Below are positions 49,402-61,571 of a stretch of DNA of 64,000 nt, piece by piece. The DNA is from Staphylococcus borealis (lineage in GTDB: Bacteria; Bacillota; Bacilli; Staphylococcales; Staphylococcaceae), in contig NZ_CUEE01000007.1 in the NCBI RefSeq assembly GCF_001224225.1, positions 43,985 to 107,984 on the forward strand, in the 5' to 3' direction. The translations under genes and the position numbers were made by a program. The notes under the pieces are model-generated. The model did not search any database and was not told the origin of the DNA. It saw only the letters and a program-made list of their open reading frames with translations. How positions within the stretch are numbered: the first letter of the stretch is position 1; every line of letters begins with the position of its first letter.

Positions 49402-49532
49402 CTATCCACAAAGTTATCCTACTTATCCACAAGGTATTTTTGATTCATTTACCATTTTTTTACACAAAATTAATCTGCTATCCACATTGTTAAGAACCTT
49501 TTATCCACAACTTATGCACTTAATGTTGATAA
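49402..49532 (+). promoter_or_regulatory. DnaA-box cluster
   Basis: In 130 bp there are two exact DnaA boxes TTATCCACA (49423-49431 and 49501-49509). Two one-mismatch boxes CTATCCACA (49402-49410 and 49478-49486), one TTATGCACT (49512-49520) and one reverse-orientation TGTTGATAA (49524-49532) are also present. The main five share one orientation. No dnaA/dnaN gene is near, so this is not an origin. The rest of the 49295-49659 gap is AT-rich with two terminators. Confidence 0.7.
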
Positions 49533-49585
49533 GTACAAATGTTCCCTATTGACCTTTATCAAATGATGTTTCATCAAAAATAAAA

Positions 49586-49628
49586 CCTCTTATAACATAA
49601 GCATTACAATGCTAACGTTCATAAGAGG
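49586..49628 (-). terminator. Terminator of the tsa operon
   Basis: CCTCTTAT...ATAAGAGG outer stem with inner AGCAT-TACA-ATGCT stem is followed on the minus strand by TTTTATTTTTG, 32 bp past the tsaD stop. Confidence 0.85.
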
Positions 49629-49659
49629 ATTCTTATCGTAAAATAAATTTTAAAATCAT

Positions 49660-50688
49660 TTAAGCATCTATTGTTGCTTCTTCTATGTCCATGTTATTTT
49701 CACCATTTAAATCTAAATGAGCTGTAACGCCTGCTTGATAATAGTAGTATGCCGCTGCGCCGATCATTGCTGCATTATCCGTACATAATTTAGGACTTGG
49801 AATAGATAAATGGATATTATTTGCTTCACATAAATGTTGTAAACGTTGACGAAGTCCTTTGTTACTTGCAACGCCTCCAGCAACGATAAGTCTATTCACA
49901 TTATATGCCTTACATGCATTCATCGCTTTAGTGCTTAATACGTCTACGACACTATTTTGAAAACTAGTTGCCACATTTTCTTTAACAATCGTTTCATTTT
50001 TTTGTCTTAAATTATGCAGTTTGTTGATTACAGCACTTTTCAAACCACTAAAACTGAAATCATAACTATCTTTTTCTAACCATACTCTTGGAAAATCATA
50101 CGTATCTTGACCTTGTTGTGCTAATTTGTCAATTTGTGGTCCACCCGGATATGGTAAATCAATTGTTCGTGCCACTTTATCATAGGCTTCACCCACTGCA
50201 TCGTCTCTTGTCTCCCCAATTACTTCAAAATGCATATGAGATTTCATATACACGAGTTCAGTGTGACCTCCAGATACGATTAACGCGATTAAAGGAAATG
50301 TTAATGGTTCTTCTAAATGATTAGCGTAAATATGACCAGCAATATGGTGTACAGGAATAAGCGGTTTATCATAAGCAAAGGCTAGTGCTTTTGCTGCATT
50401 AATACCAATCAGCAATGCCCCAATTAAACCTGGCCCTTGAGTTACAGCTATTGCATCTATATCATGCATCGTTTTGTTTGCAGATATTAGCGCTTCATCA
50501 ATAGTTGTTGTAATACCTTCCACATGATGGCGACTGGCAACCTCTGGCACAACACCTCCAAAACGCTTATGACTCTCAATTTGACTAAGTACAATATTGG
50601 ATAAAATTGTGTTGCCATCCTTAATGACACTTACACTTGTTTCATCACAACTTGTTTCAATTGCTAATATTAATGTTTCTTTATTCAT
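49660..50688 (-). CDS. tsaD: tRNA t6A synthase catalytic subunit TsaD (Gcp)
   Basis: The 342-residue ASKHA-fold protein transfers threonylcarbamoyl to A37 of ANN-decoding tRNAs. Metal-binding histidines are in [12 protein letters not shown], and the signatures [27 protein letters not shown] and [13 protein letters not shown] are present. It overlaps rimI by 8 bp within the tsaD-rimI-tsaB-tsaE operon. It is essential in staphylococci. Confidence 0.97.
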   Translation of the reverse strand: MNKETLILAIETSCDETSVSVIKDGNTILSNIVLSQIESHKRFGGVVPEVASRHHVEGITTTIDEALISANKTMHDIDAIAVTQGPGLIGALLIGINAAKALAFAYDKPLIPVHHIAGHIYANHLEEPLTFPLIALIVSGGHTELVYMKSHMHFEVIGETRDDAVGEAYDKVARTIDLPYPGGPQIDKLAQQGQDTYDFPRVWLEKDSYDFSFSGLKSAVINKLHNLRQKNETIVKENVATSFQNSVVDVLSTKAMNACKAYNVNRLIVAGGVASNKGLRQRLQHLCEANNIHLSIPSPKLCTDNAAMIGAAAYYYYQAGVTAHLDLNGENNMDIEEATIDA

Positions 50689-51145
50689 TTAAGTTCACCC
50701 ACATAACCATTGCATCCTCGCCTTCTCCATAATAATTTTTACGTTTACCACCAAATTGAAATCCCAAATTAGTATAAACGTGTTGTGCTATGACATTATC
50801 AACTCTAACTTCTAAACTCATTACTTCACATGTATGCTTAGCATAATCCATGACATATTTTAACAATAATTGTCCCAGCCCATATCCTCTGTAATCTTTA
50901 CGAATAGCTATCGTTGTTATTTGAGCCTGATCAATAACAATCCATAGCCCTAGATATCCGATAATTTCATTTTCAAAAAGAATTACAAAATATTTAGCAA
51001 AGTTATTTTCATTTAATTCATGATAAAATGCATCTATCGTCCATGAACTATCATTAAAACTGTCACGTTCTATATCAAATACATTAGGAACATCATCGAC
51101 TTGCATCGCTCTAATTGTTAATTCTGATTCTGTTGGTTTAGCCAA
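50681..51145 (-). CDS. rimI: RimI-like N-acetyltransferase
   Basis: The 154-residue GNAT enzyme has the acetyl-CoA binding loop [18 protein letters not shown] (Q/RxxGxG/A pattern) and [36 protein letters not shown]. RimI acetylates the N-terminus of ribosomal protein S18 in enteric bacteria; the substrate here is assumed. It starts at TTG (51145) inside the tsaB end, with AGAGG upstream, a 28-bp overlap. Confidence 0.88.
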   Translation of the reverse strand: MAKPTESELTIRAMQVDDVPNVFDIERDSFNDSSWTIDAFYHELNENNFAKYFVILFENEIIGYLGLWIVIDQAQITTIAIRKDYRGYGLGQLLLKYVMDYAKHTCEVMSLEVRVDNVIAQHVYTNLGFQFGGKRKNYYGEGEDAMVMWVNLNE

Positions 51146-51789
51146 TTTCTTTCTGCCTCTGATAATTTAATATAATTTGGAACAAATGTATGAATATCTT
51201 CACTTTCAGTTAAAAGTGGTTTCATTGCAGGTGCATGTGGTAAGTGACTTTGTATTTCTCCATCAAGGTAGTTTGATAATTTATCAGCATCTTTACCAAT
51301 ATAGACAAATGGCTGTTTGAAATCAGTCAAGTGTTGTTTTAATTCTTGAATTGGTAAATATTGATCTTCTAAAATTGTCTTTAATTTTCCTTCTTCATAT
51401 TGATAAACACCTGTATAAACCGCTTCTCGACGTGCATCAATAATAGGAACCAATAATCTTTGGTCGCTTTCATCCATTGTGGCAGCTAATGCTAATAAAG
51501 ACGATACGCCATATAATTTTGCATTTAATGCATATGCTAACGTTTTAGCAGTTGTAACACCAATTCTTACACCTGTATATGAACCTGGCCCCTTAGCAAC
51601 TACAATACCATCAATCTCGCTTTTATCAATTTTCGCTTCTTCAAATAAATGTTGAATACCAGGCATAAGTTGACTAGAATGATCTTTCTTATTTTCGGTA
51701 GTCATTTCAGACAATACGGCATGATCTTGCATGATTGCGATTGACATCGGTTGATTTGATGTATCAATCAGTAATAAATTCACTTTCAA
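51118..51789 (-). CDS. tsaB: tRNA t6A subunit TsaB (YeaZ)
   Basis: The 223-residue ASKHA-like paralogue of TsaD is needed for t6A formation as a scaffold for TsaD and TsaE. It has the N-terminal ATPase fold LLIDTSNQPMSIAI, GIVVAKGPGSYTGVRIGVTTAKTLAYAL and PIIDARREAVYTGVY. The metal-binding histidine motif of TsaD is absent, as expected. It overlaps tsaE (26 bp) upstream and rimI downstream. Confidence 0.93.
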   Translation of the reverse strand: MKVNLLLIDTSNQPMSIAIMQDHAVLSEMTTENKKDHSSQLMPGIQHLFEEAKIDKSEIDGIVVAKGPGSYTGVRIGVTTAKTLAYALNAKLYGVSSLLALAATMDESDQRLLVPIIDARREAVYTGVYQYEEGKLKTILEDQYLPIQELKQHLTDFKQPFVYIGKDADKLSNYLDGEIQSHLPHAPAMKPLLTESEDIHTFVPNYIKLSEAERNWLNQQNQN

Positions 51790-52225
51790 CTTCCTCCTTA
51801 ACGTTCAAATAATGTGTCCCTATGCCATTTAATTCAATCGTTCTTTGTGTTTCGTTAACAGTATCTATATTAATGATTAATCGTTCTTCAGGTAATAAAT
51901 CATAAATAAATTGACTCCACTCAATAACAGTGATGCCTTCATCTTGAAAATATTCTTCAAAACCTAAGTCCTCATCTGAATCTTCCAAACGATAGCAGTC
52001 CATATGATGTAGCTTTAAATGACTACCTCTATAAGATTTTATAATATTAAATGTCGGAGAATTAATATTACGTTTAACACCTAAATGTTTACCTATAAAT
52101 TGAGTTAGCGTTGTTTTACCTGCACCAAGATCACCATTTAATAAAATGACATCACCAGGCTTTAAGTGTCGAACTAACACATTAGCGAATTGATCTAATT
52201 CATCCAAGTTATTAATCGTTATCAT
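51764..52225 (-). CDS. tsaE: tRNA t6A ATPase subunit TsaE (YjeE)
   Basis: The 153-residue P-loop ATPase contains Walker A GDLGAGKTTLTQ and the downstream motifs INSPTFNIIKSY and HHMDCYRLEDSDEDLGFEEYF. It activates the TsaB-TsaD complex. ATG 52225 is used rather than a GTG three codons upstream, to match the family length. It heads the tsaE-tsaB-rimI-tsaD operon. Confidence 0.92.
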   Translation of the reverse strand: MITINNLDELDQFANVLVRHLKPGDVILLNGDLGAGKTTLTQFIGKHLGVKRNINSPTFNIIKSYRGSHLKLHHMDCYRLEDSDEDLGFEEYFQDEGITVIEWSQFIYDLLPEERLIINIDTVNETQRTIELNGIGTHYLNVKEEVESEFITD

Positions 52226-52425
52226 TAGTCCCACTCTCTCTACTTATTTTATTAACTAATTTCTATTGCTATATTTTTGATTTTAAATGGCTTAATTTTC
52301 CTAACACAATTGAATTAAGCCATAACAATTTAACTTAATAAGTATAACAAATTCCACTAGCAATTTCCCTATAAGGAACATAAATTTGAAAAAGGATTGA
52401 TGTTAGAAAATTCTTAAAAATTATA

Positions 52426-52479
52426 TTGACTTAATAAACACTGTGTAGTAAATTAAGTTTATCGAATTTTTAAACAATT
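52426..52479 (+). promoter_or_regulatory. ilv-leu promoter with CodY-like box
   Basis: TTGACT (52426-52431), a 17-bp spacer and TAAATT (52449-52454) form the likely promoter. AATTTTTAAACAATT (52465-52479) matches the CodY box AATTTTCWGAAAATT with three mismatches and sits just after the expected start. CodY repression of this operon by isoleucine is known in S. aureus. Confidence 0.55.
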
Positions 52480-52522
52480 CTAACTATTTAAATATAACCA
52501 TTCAAGGAAGGAGTATATTAAA

Positions 52523-52603
52523 ATGACTACAATGACACATCAAGCATATAATCCAACTGACAATTTAATTATTTTATTATACTCTCAAGGGCTGGAACTT
52601 TAG
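52523..52603 (+). CDS. ilv-leu operon leader peptide
   Basis: This 26-codon frame has the strong ribosome site AAGGAAGGAG. It contains the run Asn-Leu-Ile-Ile-Leu-Leu-Tyr (NLIILLY, codons 14-20) and ends in Gly-Leu-Glu-Leu. The density of leucine and isoleucine codons and the hairpins that follow indicate an attenuator leader. An analogous leucine-rich attenuator peptide has been described for the S. aureus ilv-leu operon. Confidence 0.82.
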   Translation: MTTMTHQAYNPTDNLIILLYSQGLEL

Positions 52604-52626
52604 TATCTTTCAATTACTAAATGTTT

Positions 52627-52689
52627 AAGTCCTATTTCTCATTGAATGGGACTTGTAGACGTCCCAATCACAAATTGGGACGTCTTTTT
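52627..52689 (+). promoter_or_regulatory. ilv-leu attenuator hairpins
   Basis: Three mutually exclusive stems can form. The first is AAGTCC/GGACTT (52627-52654). The antiterminator is TGGGAC (52647-52652) with GTCCCA (52661-52666). The terminator is GACGTCCCAAT/ATTGGGACGTC (52658-52684), followed by TTTTT. Stalling of ribosomes on the leader codons would favour the antiterminator. Confidence 0.8.
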
Positions 52690-52729
52690 ATGTGTAACAA
52701 ACTTAATGTGTTTTATGGGGGAATTATTT

Positions 52730-54418
52730 ATGAGAAGTGACATGATAAAAAAAGGTGATCAACAAGCACCTGCTCGAAGTCTTTTACACGCCACGGGCGC
52801 ACTGAAAAATCCAACAGATATGAATAAACCTTTCGTAGCGATTTGTAATTCTTATATCGATATTGTACCTGGACATGTCCATTTAAGAGAACTGGCTGAC
52901 ATCGCGAAAGAAGCAATACGTGAGGCAGGCGCTATTCCTTTTGAATTTAATACGATTGGTGTCGATGACGGTATCGCTATGGGACATATCGGAATGCGAT
53001 ACTCACTCCCTTCTCGAGAACTTATTGCAGATGCTGCTGAAACTGTTATTAATGCGCACTGGTTCGATGGTGTATTTTACATTCCTAATTGCGACAAAAT
53101 CACACCTGGTATGATATTAGCTGCCGTAAGAACCAATGTACCAGCAATATTCTGTTCAGGTGGCCCTATGAAAGCTGGATTATCTGCTCAAGGGAAAGCA
53201 TTAACATTATCATCCATGTTTGAAGCAGTTGGTGCTTTTAAAGAAGGGAAACTTTCGAAAGAAGCATTTCTAGATATGGAACAAAATGCTTGCCCTACTT
53301 GTGGCTCATGCGCAGGCATGTTTACAGCAAATTCAATGAATTGCCTAATGGAAGTGTTAGGTTTAGCACTACCTTATAACGGTACAGCTTTAGCAGTTAG
53401 TGAGCAAAGAAGAGAAATGATTCGTGAAGCGGCCTTTAAATTAGTTGATAATATTAAAAAGGATATTAAGCCACTTGATATTGTGACTAGAGAAGCAATT
53501 GACGATGCATTCGCACTAGACATGGCAATGGGTGGTTCCACTAACACGGTATTACATACTTTAGCGATAGCAAATGAAGCTGGCATTGATTATGACTTAG
53601 AGCGTATCAATGAAATTGCTAAGAGAACGCCTTATTTATCTAAGATTGCACCAAGTTCATCATATTCAATGCACGATGTACACGAAGCTGGTGGTTGTCC
53701 AGCTATCATAAATGAATTAATGAAAAAAGAAGGCACTCTACACCCAGATAGACTTACAGTGACTGGACAAACGCTCCGTGAAAATAATGAAGGTAAAGAG
53801 ATTAAAAACTTTGAGGTCATTCACTCACTCGACAATCCATATGATAAACAAGGTGGGCTCTCTATCTTATTTGGAAATATTGCGCCTAAAGGTGCGGTAA
53901 TTAAAGTTGGTGGTGTTGACCCTTCTATCAAAACATTCACTGGTAAAGCGATATGTTTCAACTCACATGATGAAGCAGTCGAGGCCATTGATAACAAAAT
54001 CGTTCGTGAAGGTCACGTCGTTGTTATACGTTACGAAGGACCTAAAGGAGGACCAGGAATGCCTGAAATGTTAGCACCTACCTCTTCAATTGTAGGTAGA
54101 GGATTAGGTAAAGACGTTGCATTAATTACTGATGGTAGATTTTCTGGAGCAACAAGAGGTATTGCTGCTGGACATATTTCACCAGAAGCCGCATCAGGTG
54201 GTCCTATTGGCCTCATTATAGACGGTGATGAAATCACGATTGATTTAATCAATCGCACTTTAGATGTTAATCAAACTGCAGAAGAACTTGATCAACGCAA
54301 AAAAGCACTCCAACCTTTTAAAGCTAAAGTAAAATCAGGTTATCTAGCGAGATATACCGCTTTGGTTACGAGTGCGAACACTGGTGGCATAATGCAAGTT
54401 CCCGAAAATCTTATCTAA
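52730..54418 (+). CDS. ilvD: Dihydroxy-acid dehydratase IlvD
   Basis: The 562-residue Fe-S dehydratase makes 2-keto acids from dihydroxy acids for valine, isoleucine and leucine synthesis. The cysteine ligands are in [22 protein letters not shown] and [35 protein letters not shown] and [11 protein letters not shown] are signatures. It is the first gene after the attenuator. ATG 52730 is chosen because GGGGGAA precedes it and the length then equals the 562 residues of S. aureus IlvD; a longer frame reaches into the terminator. Confidence 0.97.
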   Translation: MRSDMIKKGDQQAPARSLLHATGALKNPTDMNKPFVAICNSYIDIVPGHVHLRELADIAKEAIREAGAIPFEFNTIGVDDGIAMGHIGMRYSLPSRELIADAAETVINAHWFDGVFYIPNCDKITPGMILAAVRTNVPAIFCSGGPMKAGLSAQGKALTLSSMFEAVGAFKEGKLSKEAFLDMEQNACPTCGSCAGMFTANSMNCLMEVLGLALPYNGTALAVSEQRREMIREAAFKLVDNIKKDIKPLDIVTREAIDDAFALDMAMGGSTNTVLHTLAIANEAGIDYDLERINEIAKRTPYLSKIAPSSSYSMHDVHEAGGCPAIINELMKKEGTLHPDRLTVTGQTLRENNEGKEIKNFEVIHSLDNPYDKQGGLSILFGNIAPKGAVIKVGGVDPSIKTFTGKAICFNSHDEAVEAIDNKIVREGHVVVIRYEGPKGGPGMPEMLAPTSSIVGRGLGKDVALITDGRFSGATRGIAAGHISPEAASGGPIGLIIDGDEITIDLINRTLDVNQTAEELDQRKKALQPFKAKVKSGYLARYTALVTSANTGGIMQVPENLI

Positions 54419-54436
54419 CTAGAGGAGTTGTTCATC

Positions 54437-56212
54437 ATGGCAAATAAAATGGAAAGTAACGTCGTTAGTTCATCAACTACGACACATTCAAATCAATCTA
54501 ATCTGAAAGCAGACGTCAATAGTAACGAGAATCAAACACTAAGAGCTGGCTCAGAACTTTTAGTTGAAGCACTATTACATGAAGATGTTGACTTTATTTT
54601 CGGCTACCCTGGTGGTGCAGTTTTACCTTTATACGACACGTTTTATGATGGTAAAATTAAACACATTTTGGCAAGACATGAGCAAGGTGCGACACATGCT
54701 GCTGAAGGCTATGCTAGAGTATCTGGCAAAACTGGTGTAGTCGTAGTTACAAGTGGTCCTGGCGCTACAAATGCAATTACCGGTATTACAGATGCTTATT
54801 GTGATTCCCTCCCCTTGGTGGTGTTCACAGGACAAGTAGCAACGCCAGGTATTGGTAAAGATGCCTTTCAAGAGGCAGATTTACTTTCTATGACAACACC
54901 AATCACGAAGGCGAATTTCCAAGTTAAAAATGTAAACGATATTCCTAGAATTATTCATGAAGCATTTTACTTAGCTAATTCAGGTCGTAAAGGCCCAGTC
55001 GTTATAGATTTTCCTAAAGATATGGGTGTATTAAAAACAACTGCACCACTGGTAAGTGACGTGAATTTACCAGCCTATAAAGTTACTGAAGAACCACAAA
55101 ATGAAGACATTGATCAATTAGTTCATTATTTATCTAAGGCCAAACAACCAGTAGTCTTAGCGGGTGCAGGGATAAATCATTCGCAATCCAACGATTTATT
55201 AACACAGTTTGTAACGAAACATCAAATTCCAGTAGTGACTACACTATTAGGCTTAGGTGCGATTCCATACGATAATCCATTATTTCTAGGTATGGGTGGT
55301 ATGCATGGATCTTACGCTAGCAATATGGCTTTAACTGAATGTGATTTATTAATTAATTTGGGTAGTCGATTCGATGATAGACTTGCAAGCAAACCGGATG
55401 AATTTGCACCCAATGCTATTGTTGTTCATGTGGATATTGATGAATCGGAAATCAATAAAGTGATTGCCACTGATTTAGGAATTGTGGCTGATTGTAAACA
55501 GGTATTGGAATCTTTGTCTCATAAGTTTAAAAATGAAACTTCTCATGATGAATGGGTTCAACATTGCCTTGAAAATAAAAGCAAACATCCTTTTAAATAT
55601 ACAGTGGCTGATGACACATTTTGTAAGCCCCAAGAGGCGATTGAATATATTGGGCAAATTACACACGGTGAAGCCATCGTTACTACTGATGTTGGACAAC
55701 ATCAAATGTGGGCGGCTCAATTCTATCCTTTCAAACATCATGGTCAATGGGTTACAAGTGGCGGATTAGGTACGATGGGCTTCGGTATTCCCTCTGCGAT
55801 TGGTGCTCAATTAGCTGAACCCGACAAAACCGTTATCTGTTTCGTTGGTGATGGTGGGTTCCAAATGACGAATCAGGAAATGGCATTACTTCCTGAATAC
55901 GGACTTAATGTAAAGATCGTTCTTATTAATAACGGAACCTTAGGTATGGTCAAACAGTGGCAAGACAAATTCTTTAACCACCGATTCTCTCATTCCGTAT
56001 TTAATGATCAACCTGACTTCATGAAAATGGCGGAAGCTTATGGTGTCAAAGGTTACTTAATTGATCATCCCGATAAATTAACAGCGACACTTGATGAAGC
56101 ATTTAATTATCAAGGGCCTGCATTAATTGAAGTTAGAATCTCACCTACCGAACCAGTTAATCCTATGATTCCAAGTGGCAAAGCGAACCATGAAATGGAG
56201 GGATTAGAATGA
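54437..56212 (+). CDS. ilvB: Acetolactate synthase large subunit IlvB
   Basis: This thiamine-diphosphate enzyme condenses pyruvate with pyruvate or 2-oxobutyrate. The 591 residues contain FGYPGGAVLPLYD, the ThDP-activating glutamate in RHEQGATHAAEGYARVSG, TSGPGATNAITGITDAYCDSLPLVVFTGQV and the ThDP-Mg motif GDGGFQMTNQEMALLPEYGLNVKIVLINNGTLGMVKQWQ. The N-terminal ~35 residues are a serine/asparagine-rich extension. AGAGGAGTTGTTCATC precedes ATG 54437. Confidence 0.96.
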   Translation: MANKMESNVVSSSTTTHSNQSNLKADVNSNENQTLRAGSELLVEALLHEDVDFIFGYPGGAVLPLYDTFYDGKIKHILARHEQGATHAAEGYARVSGKTGVVVVTSGPGATNAITGITDAYCDSLPLVVFTGQVATPGIGKDAFQEADLLSMTTPITKANFQVKNVNDIPRIIHEAFYLANSGRKGPVVIDFPKDMGVLKTTAPLVSDVNLPAYKVTEEPQNEDIDQLVHYLSKAKQPVVLAGAGINHSQSNDLLTQFVTKHQIPVVTTLLGLGAIPYDNPLFLGMGGMHGSYASNMALTECDLLINLGSRFDDRLASKPDEFAPNAIVVHVDIDESEINKVIATDLGIVADCKQVLESLSHKFKNETSHDEWVQHCLENKSKHPFKYTVADDTFCKPQEAIEYIGQITHGEAIVTTDVGQHQMWAAQFYPFKHHGQWVTSGGLGTMGFGIPSAIGAQLAEPDKTVICFVGDGGFQMTNQEMALLPEYGLNVKIVLINNGTLGMVKQWQDKFFNHRFSHSVFNDQPDFMKMAEAYGVKGYLIDHPDKLTATLDEAFNYQGPALIEVRISPTEPVNPMIPSGKANHEMEGLE

Positions 56213-56451
56213 AACGCGTTTTACAGTTAAAAGTCACAGACCAAGTAAGTACGTTAAATAGAATCACTAGCGCCTTTGTTCGACTACAATATAATATAAA
56301 CGAACTGACAGTTAAGCCATCAGAAGAAAACGGCATTTCTGATATGCAAATTATTGCTGATATTGAAGATGAAGCAATTTTTAAAATATTAGTAGCCAAA
56401 TTACAAAAACAAGTCAGTGTATTAGAAGTTCAAGTTATCAACCAGCAATAA
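56209..56451 (+). CDS. ilvN: Acetolactate synthase small subunit IlvN (ACT domain)
   Basis: The 80-residue ACT-domain regulatory subunit (KRVLQLKVTDQVSTLNRITSAFVRLQYNINELTVKPSEENG) confers end-product inhibition on IlvB. It is shorter than the ~160-residue enteric form, as in other staphylococci. It overlaps ilvB by 4 bp (ATGA), so translation is coupled. A 118-bp gap precedes ilvC. Confidence 0.9.
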   Translation: MKRVLQLKVTDQVSTLNRITSAFVRLQYNINELTVKPSEENGISDMQIIADIEDEAIFKILVAKLQKQVSVLEVQVINQQ

Positions 56452-56557
56452 AGTAAATTCTAGATTGATGCGCTAGTACAAATAAACAAAACATGACTAA
56501 CATCACATTTTATAGATATTAGTATATCTATAATTTTAAGAATATTCAAAATATTGA

Positions 56558-57589
<1,032 letters not shown>

Positions 57590-57609
57590 TAGCTAAGGGG
57601 TTGTTAAAG

Positions 57610-59151
57610 ATGGAAAGCCATATTCAAATTTTCGATACGACTTTAAGAGATGGTGAACAAACACCAGGCGTTAATTTCTCTTTTGATGAAAGATTAAAGA
57701 TAGCTAAACAGTTAGAGACATGGGGTGTAGATATACTAGAAGCTGGGTTTCCCGCTTCTAGTACTGGTAGTTTTAAGTCTGTTCAAGCAATTTCAAATAC
57801 ATTAACTCAAACAGCTGTATGTGGATTAGCGCGTTGTAAGAAATCAGATATTGATGCTGTTTATGAGGCTACGAAAGATGCTGTAAAACCAGTTATTCAT
57901 GTGTTTATAGCTACCTCACCTATTCATTTAACGCATAAACTCAAATTGACTCAAGAACAAGTATTGGAATCAATTAAAGAACATGTCACGTATGCTAAAC
58001 AATACTTCGATGTCGTTCAATTTTCACCAGAGGATGCGACTAGAACAGAATCAGATTTCTTAATCAAATGTGTACAAATGGCAGTTGACTCTGGTGCAAC
58101 GATAATTAATATTCCAGACACTGTTGGTTACAGTTATCCAAATGAATATGGTCAAATTTTTAAAACCTTATTTGAGCACATCAAGACGAACCAAGACATT
58201 ATTTATAGTGCACATTGTCATGACGATTTAGGAATGGCAGTTGCAAATAGCTTAGCTGCAATTGAAAATGGTGCTACTCGAATAGAAGGAACAGTTAACG
58301 GCATTGGTGAACGCGCAGGCAATACTGCGCTAGAAGAATTATCGTTAGCGCTATATGTACGAAAAGACCATTATGGTAATGAAACGCGATTAAATCTATC
58401 AGAAACCAAAAATACATCCGACATTATATCACGCTATGCTGGTATACGTGTACCAAGAAATAAAGCCATTGTGGGTCAAAATGCTTTCAGTCATGAATCT
58501 GGTATTCATCAAGATGGCGTTCTAAAAAATCCAGAAACATATGAAATTATGACACCACAACTTGTTGGTATACGTAAAAATGATTTACCGCTTGGCAAAT
58601 TATCAGGTAAACACGCTTTTGCTGAAAAATTAAAATCATTAGGATATGATATTGAACCTCAAAATCAAGTTGACTTATTTAAACAATTTAAAGCTATAGC
58701 TGATAAAAAGAAAAGTGTTACAGATCGTGATATACACGCACTGATTCAAGGTTCTGAACATGAACAAAATGCAATATATCAAGTCGAAACACTGCAATTA
58801 CAATTTGTGTCAAACGGTTTACAAAGTGCTGTCGTCGTTATCAAAGATAAACATGGTAAGTTATATCAAGATTCAAGTATTGGTACGGGGTCAATTGTGG
58901 CTATATATAATGCAGTCGATCGAATTTTCAAGCATAAGAGTGAACTCATTGAATATCGAATTGATTCAGTCACTGAAGGTACTGATGCTCAAGCTGAAGT
59001 TCATGTGTCATTAAATATAGAGGGTCATCCCGTTAATGGTATCGGTATTGACCATGATGTATTATATGCCTCTTGCAAAGCATATGTAGAAGCGCATGCA
59101 AAATATGCGAATGAAATTCAAAATAAGGAGCGTAATCATCATGCCTTTTAA
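57610..59151 (+). CDS. leuA: 2-isopropylmalate synthase LeuA
   Basis: LeuA condenses 2-ketoisovalerate with acetyl-CoA. The 513 residues begin [29 protein letters not shown] and contain [37 protein letters not shown]. The C-terminal leucine-sensing LeuA dimer domain spans roughly residues 360-510. The stop overlaps leuB by 11 bp. Start ATG 57610 lies 20 bp after the ilvC stop and follows AAGGGGTTG. Confidence 0.95.
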   Translation: MESHIQIFDTTLRDGEQTPGVNFSFDERLKIAKQLETWGVDILEAGFPASSTGSFKSVQAISNTLTQTAVCGLARCKKSDIDAVYEATKDAVKPVIHVFIATSPIHLTHKLKLTQEQVLESIKEHVTYAKQYFDVVQFSPEDATRTESDFLIKCVQMAVDSGATIINIPDTVGYSYPNEYGQIFKTLFEHIKTNQDIIYSAHCHDDLGMAVANSLAAIENGATRIEGTVNGIGERAGNTALEELSLALYVRKDHYGNETRLNLSETKNTSDIISRYAGIRVPRNKAIVGQNAFSHESGIHQDGVLKNPETYEIMTPQLVGIRKNDLPLGKLSGKHAFAEKLKSLGYDIEPQNQVDLFKQFKAIADKKKSVTDRDIHALIQGSEHEQNAIYQVETLQLQFVSNGLQSAVVVIKDKHGKLYQDSSIGTGSIVAIYNAVDRIFKHKSELIEYRIDSVTEGTDAQAEVHVSLNIEGHPVNGIGIDHDVLYASCKAYVEAHAKYANEIQNKERNHHAF

Positions 59152-60184
59152 TATAGTAGCTTTACCCGGTGATGGCATAGGTCCAGAAATATTAAGTGGA
59201 ACGTTAGAACTATTAGAACAAATAAGTAAAAAATATCAATTTGAGTATCAGTTGAAGTCGTATGACTTTGGTGGTGCAGCCATAGATTCGCAGGGTGTTC
59301 CCCTTCCAGATGATACTTTAGAAGCGTGTAAAAATGCAGATGCAATTTTACTGGGAGCTGTAGGTGGTCCACAATGGATAAACCCTAATAATAGACCTGA
59401 ACAAGGCTTATTGGCATTACGGAAATCATTAGGATTATTTGCTAACATACGTCCTACTAAAGTTACAGACGGTACAAGCCACTTCTCTCCAATTAAAGAA
59501 GAACGTGTCAAAGGAACTGATCTTATTATAGTAAGAGAGTTAACTAGCGGATTATATTTCGGTCAACCTCGGCATCTTGATGACCTTAGTGCATTAGATT
59601 CATTAACATACACTAAAGATGAAATTCAACGTATTGCGAAGGTTGCATTTGAATTAGCATTAAATCGAAAGAAAAAATTAACATCAGTTGATAAAGAAAA
59701 TGTACTAGCTTCGAGTAAGCTTTGGCGTCAAACAATCGATGAAGTTAGCTTGGATTATCCAGAAGTAGAAGTAAACCATTTATTAGTTGATGCGTGTAGT
59801 ATGCACTTAATTACGCGACCTACCGATTTCGACGTAATTGTAACCGAAAATTTATTTGGAGATATTTTAAGTGATGAAGCTTCTACTATACCTGGTTCTC
59901 TAGGTTTATCCCCTTCTGCTAGTTTTAGTTTAGAAGGGCCAAGATTATATGAGCCTATTCATGGTTCAGCACCTGATATTGCAAATCAAAATATAGCTAA
60001 TCCATTTGGTATGGTTCTTTCTTTAGCAATGTGTTTGCGTGAAAGCTTTAACTTTGAAGATGCCGCATCAGAACTAGAACAATTGGTATATCAGTTAATT
60101 AAAGACGGAAAAACAACACCAGATTTAAATGGTCAATATACTACGTCAGATATTTTTAACGAACTGAAAAAGAATTATGAATAA
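59141..60184 (+). CDS. leuB: 3-isopropylmalate dehydrogenase LeuB
   Basis: The 347-residue NAD+-dependent decarboxylating dehydrogenase begins [20 protein letters not shown]. It has [29 protein letters not shown], and [29 protein letters not shown] with the metal-binding aspartates. ATG 59141 follows AAGGAGCGTAATCATC, within the leuA 3' end. The frame is also open further upstream but that part shadows leuA. Confidence 0.95.
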   Translation: MPFNIVALPGDGIGPEILSGTLELLEQISKKYQFEYQLKSYDFGGAAIDSQGVPLPDDTLEACKNADAILLGAVGGPQWINPNNRPEQGLLALRKSLGLFANIRPTKVTDGTSHFSPIKEERVKGTDLIIVRELTSGLYFGQPRHLDDLSALDSLTYTKDEIQRIAKVAFELALNRKKKLTSVDKENVLASSKLWRQTIDEVSLDYPEVEVNHLLVDACSMHLITRPTDFDVIVTENLFGDILSDEASTIPGSLGLSPSASFSLEGPRLYEPIHGSAPDIANQNIANPFGMVLSLAMCLRESFNFEDAASELEQLVYQLIKDGKTTPDLNGQYTTSDIFNELKKNYE

Positions 60185-60198
60185 GGAGGAGTACTTTT

Positions 60199-61569
60199 AT
60201 GGGACAAACGTTATTCGATAAAGTTTGGAATAAACATGTTTTAACCGGTAATGAAGGTGAACCTCAATTATTATATATAGATTTGCACTTAATTCATGAA
60301 GTGACTTCTCCTCAAGCTTTCGAAGGATTGAGACTACAGAACCGTAAATTAAGACGTCCTGATTTAACATTCGCAACGTTAGATCACAATGTTCCTACCA
60401 TTGATATTTTTAATATTAAAGATGAAATTGCAAATAAACAAATCACAACTCTTCAAAAAAATGCAAAAGCATTTGGCGTTCATCTCTTTGACATGGGTTC
60501 AGACGAACAAGGTATTGTTCATATGGTTGGTCCAGAAACTGGTCTTACTCAACCAGGAAAAACAATTGTCTGTGGTGATTCACATACTGCTACACATGGT
60601 GCTTTTGGTGCAATCGCCTTTGGCATAGGAACAAGTGAAGTAGAACATGTATTTGCTACTCAAACGCTTTGGCAAACGAAACCTAAAAACTTAAAAATAG
60701 ATGTCACAGGTCAACTACCAAAAGGTGTCTACGCCAAAGATATTATTTTGTATCTTATTAGTAAATATGGGGTGGATTTTGGCACAGGCTATGCTATAGA
60801 GTTTACGGGTGAAACAATCAAAGCGTTATCCATGGAAGCTAGAATGACGATTTGCAATATGGCTATAGAAGCTGGCGCTAAATATGGGTTAATGCAACCA
60901 GATGAAACAACATTCGATTACGTCAAAGGTAGAAAGTATGCTCAAAATTTTGAACGTTCTATTCAAGATTGGCGTAAATTATATACTGATGAGGACGCTC
61001 AATTTGATAAAGTTATTCAACTTGATGTCACACATCTCGAACCTCAAGTGACATGGGGCACAAATCCAGAAATGGGTGTTAGTTTTAATACACCTTTTCC
61101 ACAAATTAAAAATATTAATGATGAGCGTGCCTACCAATATATGGGGCTTAAACCAGGCCAAAAAGCAGAAGATATTGATTTAGGTTATGTCTTCTTAGGT
61201 TCTTGTACAAATGCAAGACTATCGGATTTAATAGAAGCTAGTCACATCGTTAAAGGTAATCAAGTTCACCCTAAGATTACTGCAATCGTTGTACCAGGCT
61301 CTCGATCTGTTAAAAAAGAAGCTGAAGCGTTAGGTTTAGATAAAATCTTCAAAGAGGCTGGATTCCAATGGAGAGAACCTGGTTGCTCAATGTGTTTAGG
61401 TATGAATCCTGACCAAGTACCAGAGGGCATTCATTGTGCTTCTACAAGTAATCGTAACTTTGAAGGAAGACAAGGTAAAGGTGCGAGAACGCATCTTGTG
61501 TCCCCTGCTATGGCAGCTGCTGCCGCTATCAAAGGAAAATTTGTAGATGTTAGAAAGGTGGTTGTTTAA
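60199..61569 (+). CDS. leuC: Isopropylmalate isomerase large subunit LeuC
   Basis: This 456-residue aconitase-family subunit carries the [4Fe-4S] cluster. [37 protein letters not shown] and [15 protein letters not shown] hold the cysteine ligands. The complex with LeuD converts 2- to 3-isopropylmalate. GGAGGAGTACTTTT precedes its ATG. Confidence 0.96.
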   Translation: MGQTLFDKVWNKHVLTGNEGEPQLLYIDLHLIHEVTSPQAFEGLRLQNRKLRRPDLTFATLDHNVPTIDIFNIKDEIANKQITTLQKNAKAFGVHLFDMGSDEQGIVHMVGPETGLTQPGKTIVCGDSHTATHGAFGAIAFGIGTSEVEHVFATQTLWQTKPKNLKIDVTGQLPKGVYAKDIILYLISKYGVDFGTGYAIEFTGETIKALSMEARMTICNMAIEAGAKYGLMQPDETTFDYVKGRKYAQNFERSIQDWRKLYTDEDAQFDKVIQLDVTHLEPQVTWGTNPEMGVSFNTPFPQIKNINDERAYQYMGLKPGQKAEDIDLGYVFLGSCTNARLSDLIEASHIVKGNQVHPKITAIVVPGSRSVKKEAEALGLDKIFKEAGFQWREPGCSMCLGMNPDQVPEGIHCASTSNRNFEGRQGKGARTHLVSPAMAAAAAIKGKFVDVRKVVV

Positions 61570-61571
61570 CA

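Noticed and set aside
49402..49532. Replication origin
   Set aside because: DnaA boxes are present, but no dnaA/dnaN/rpmH genes or typical unwinding trio region; a titration or regulatory cluster fits better.
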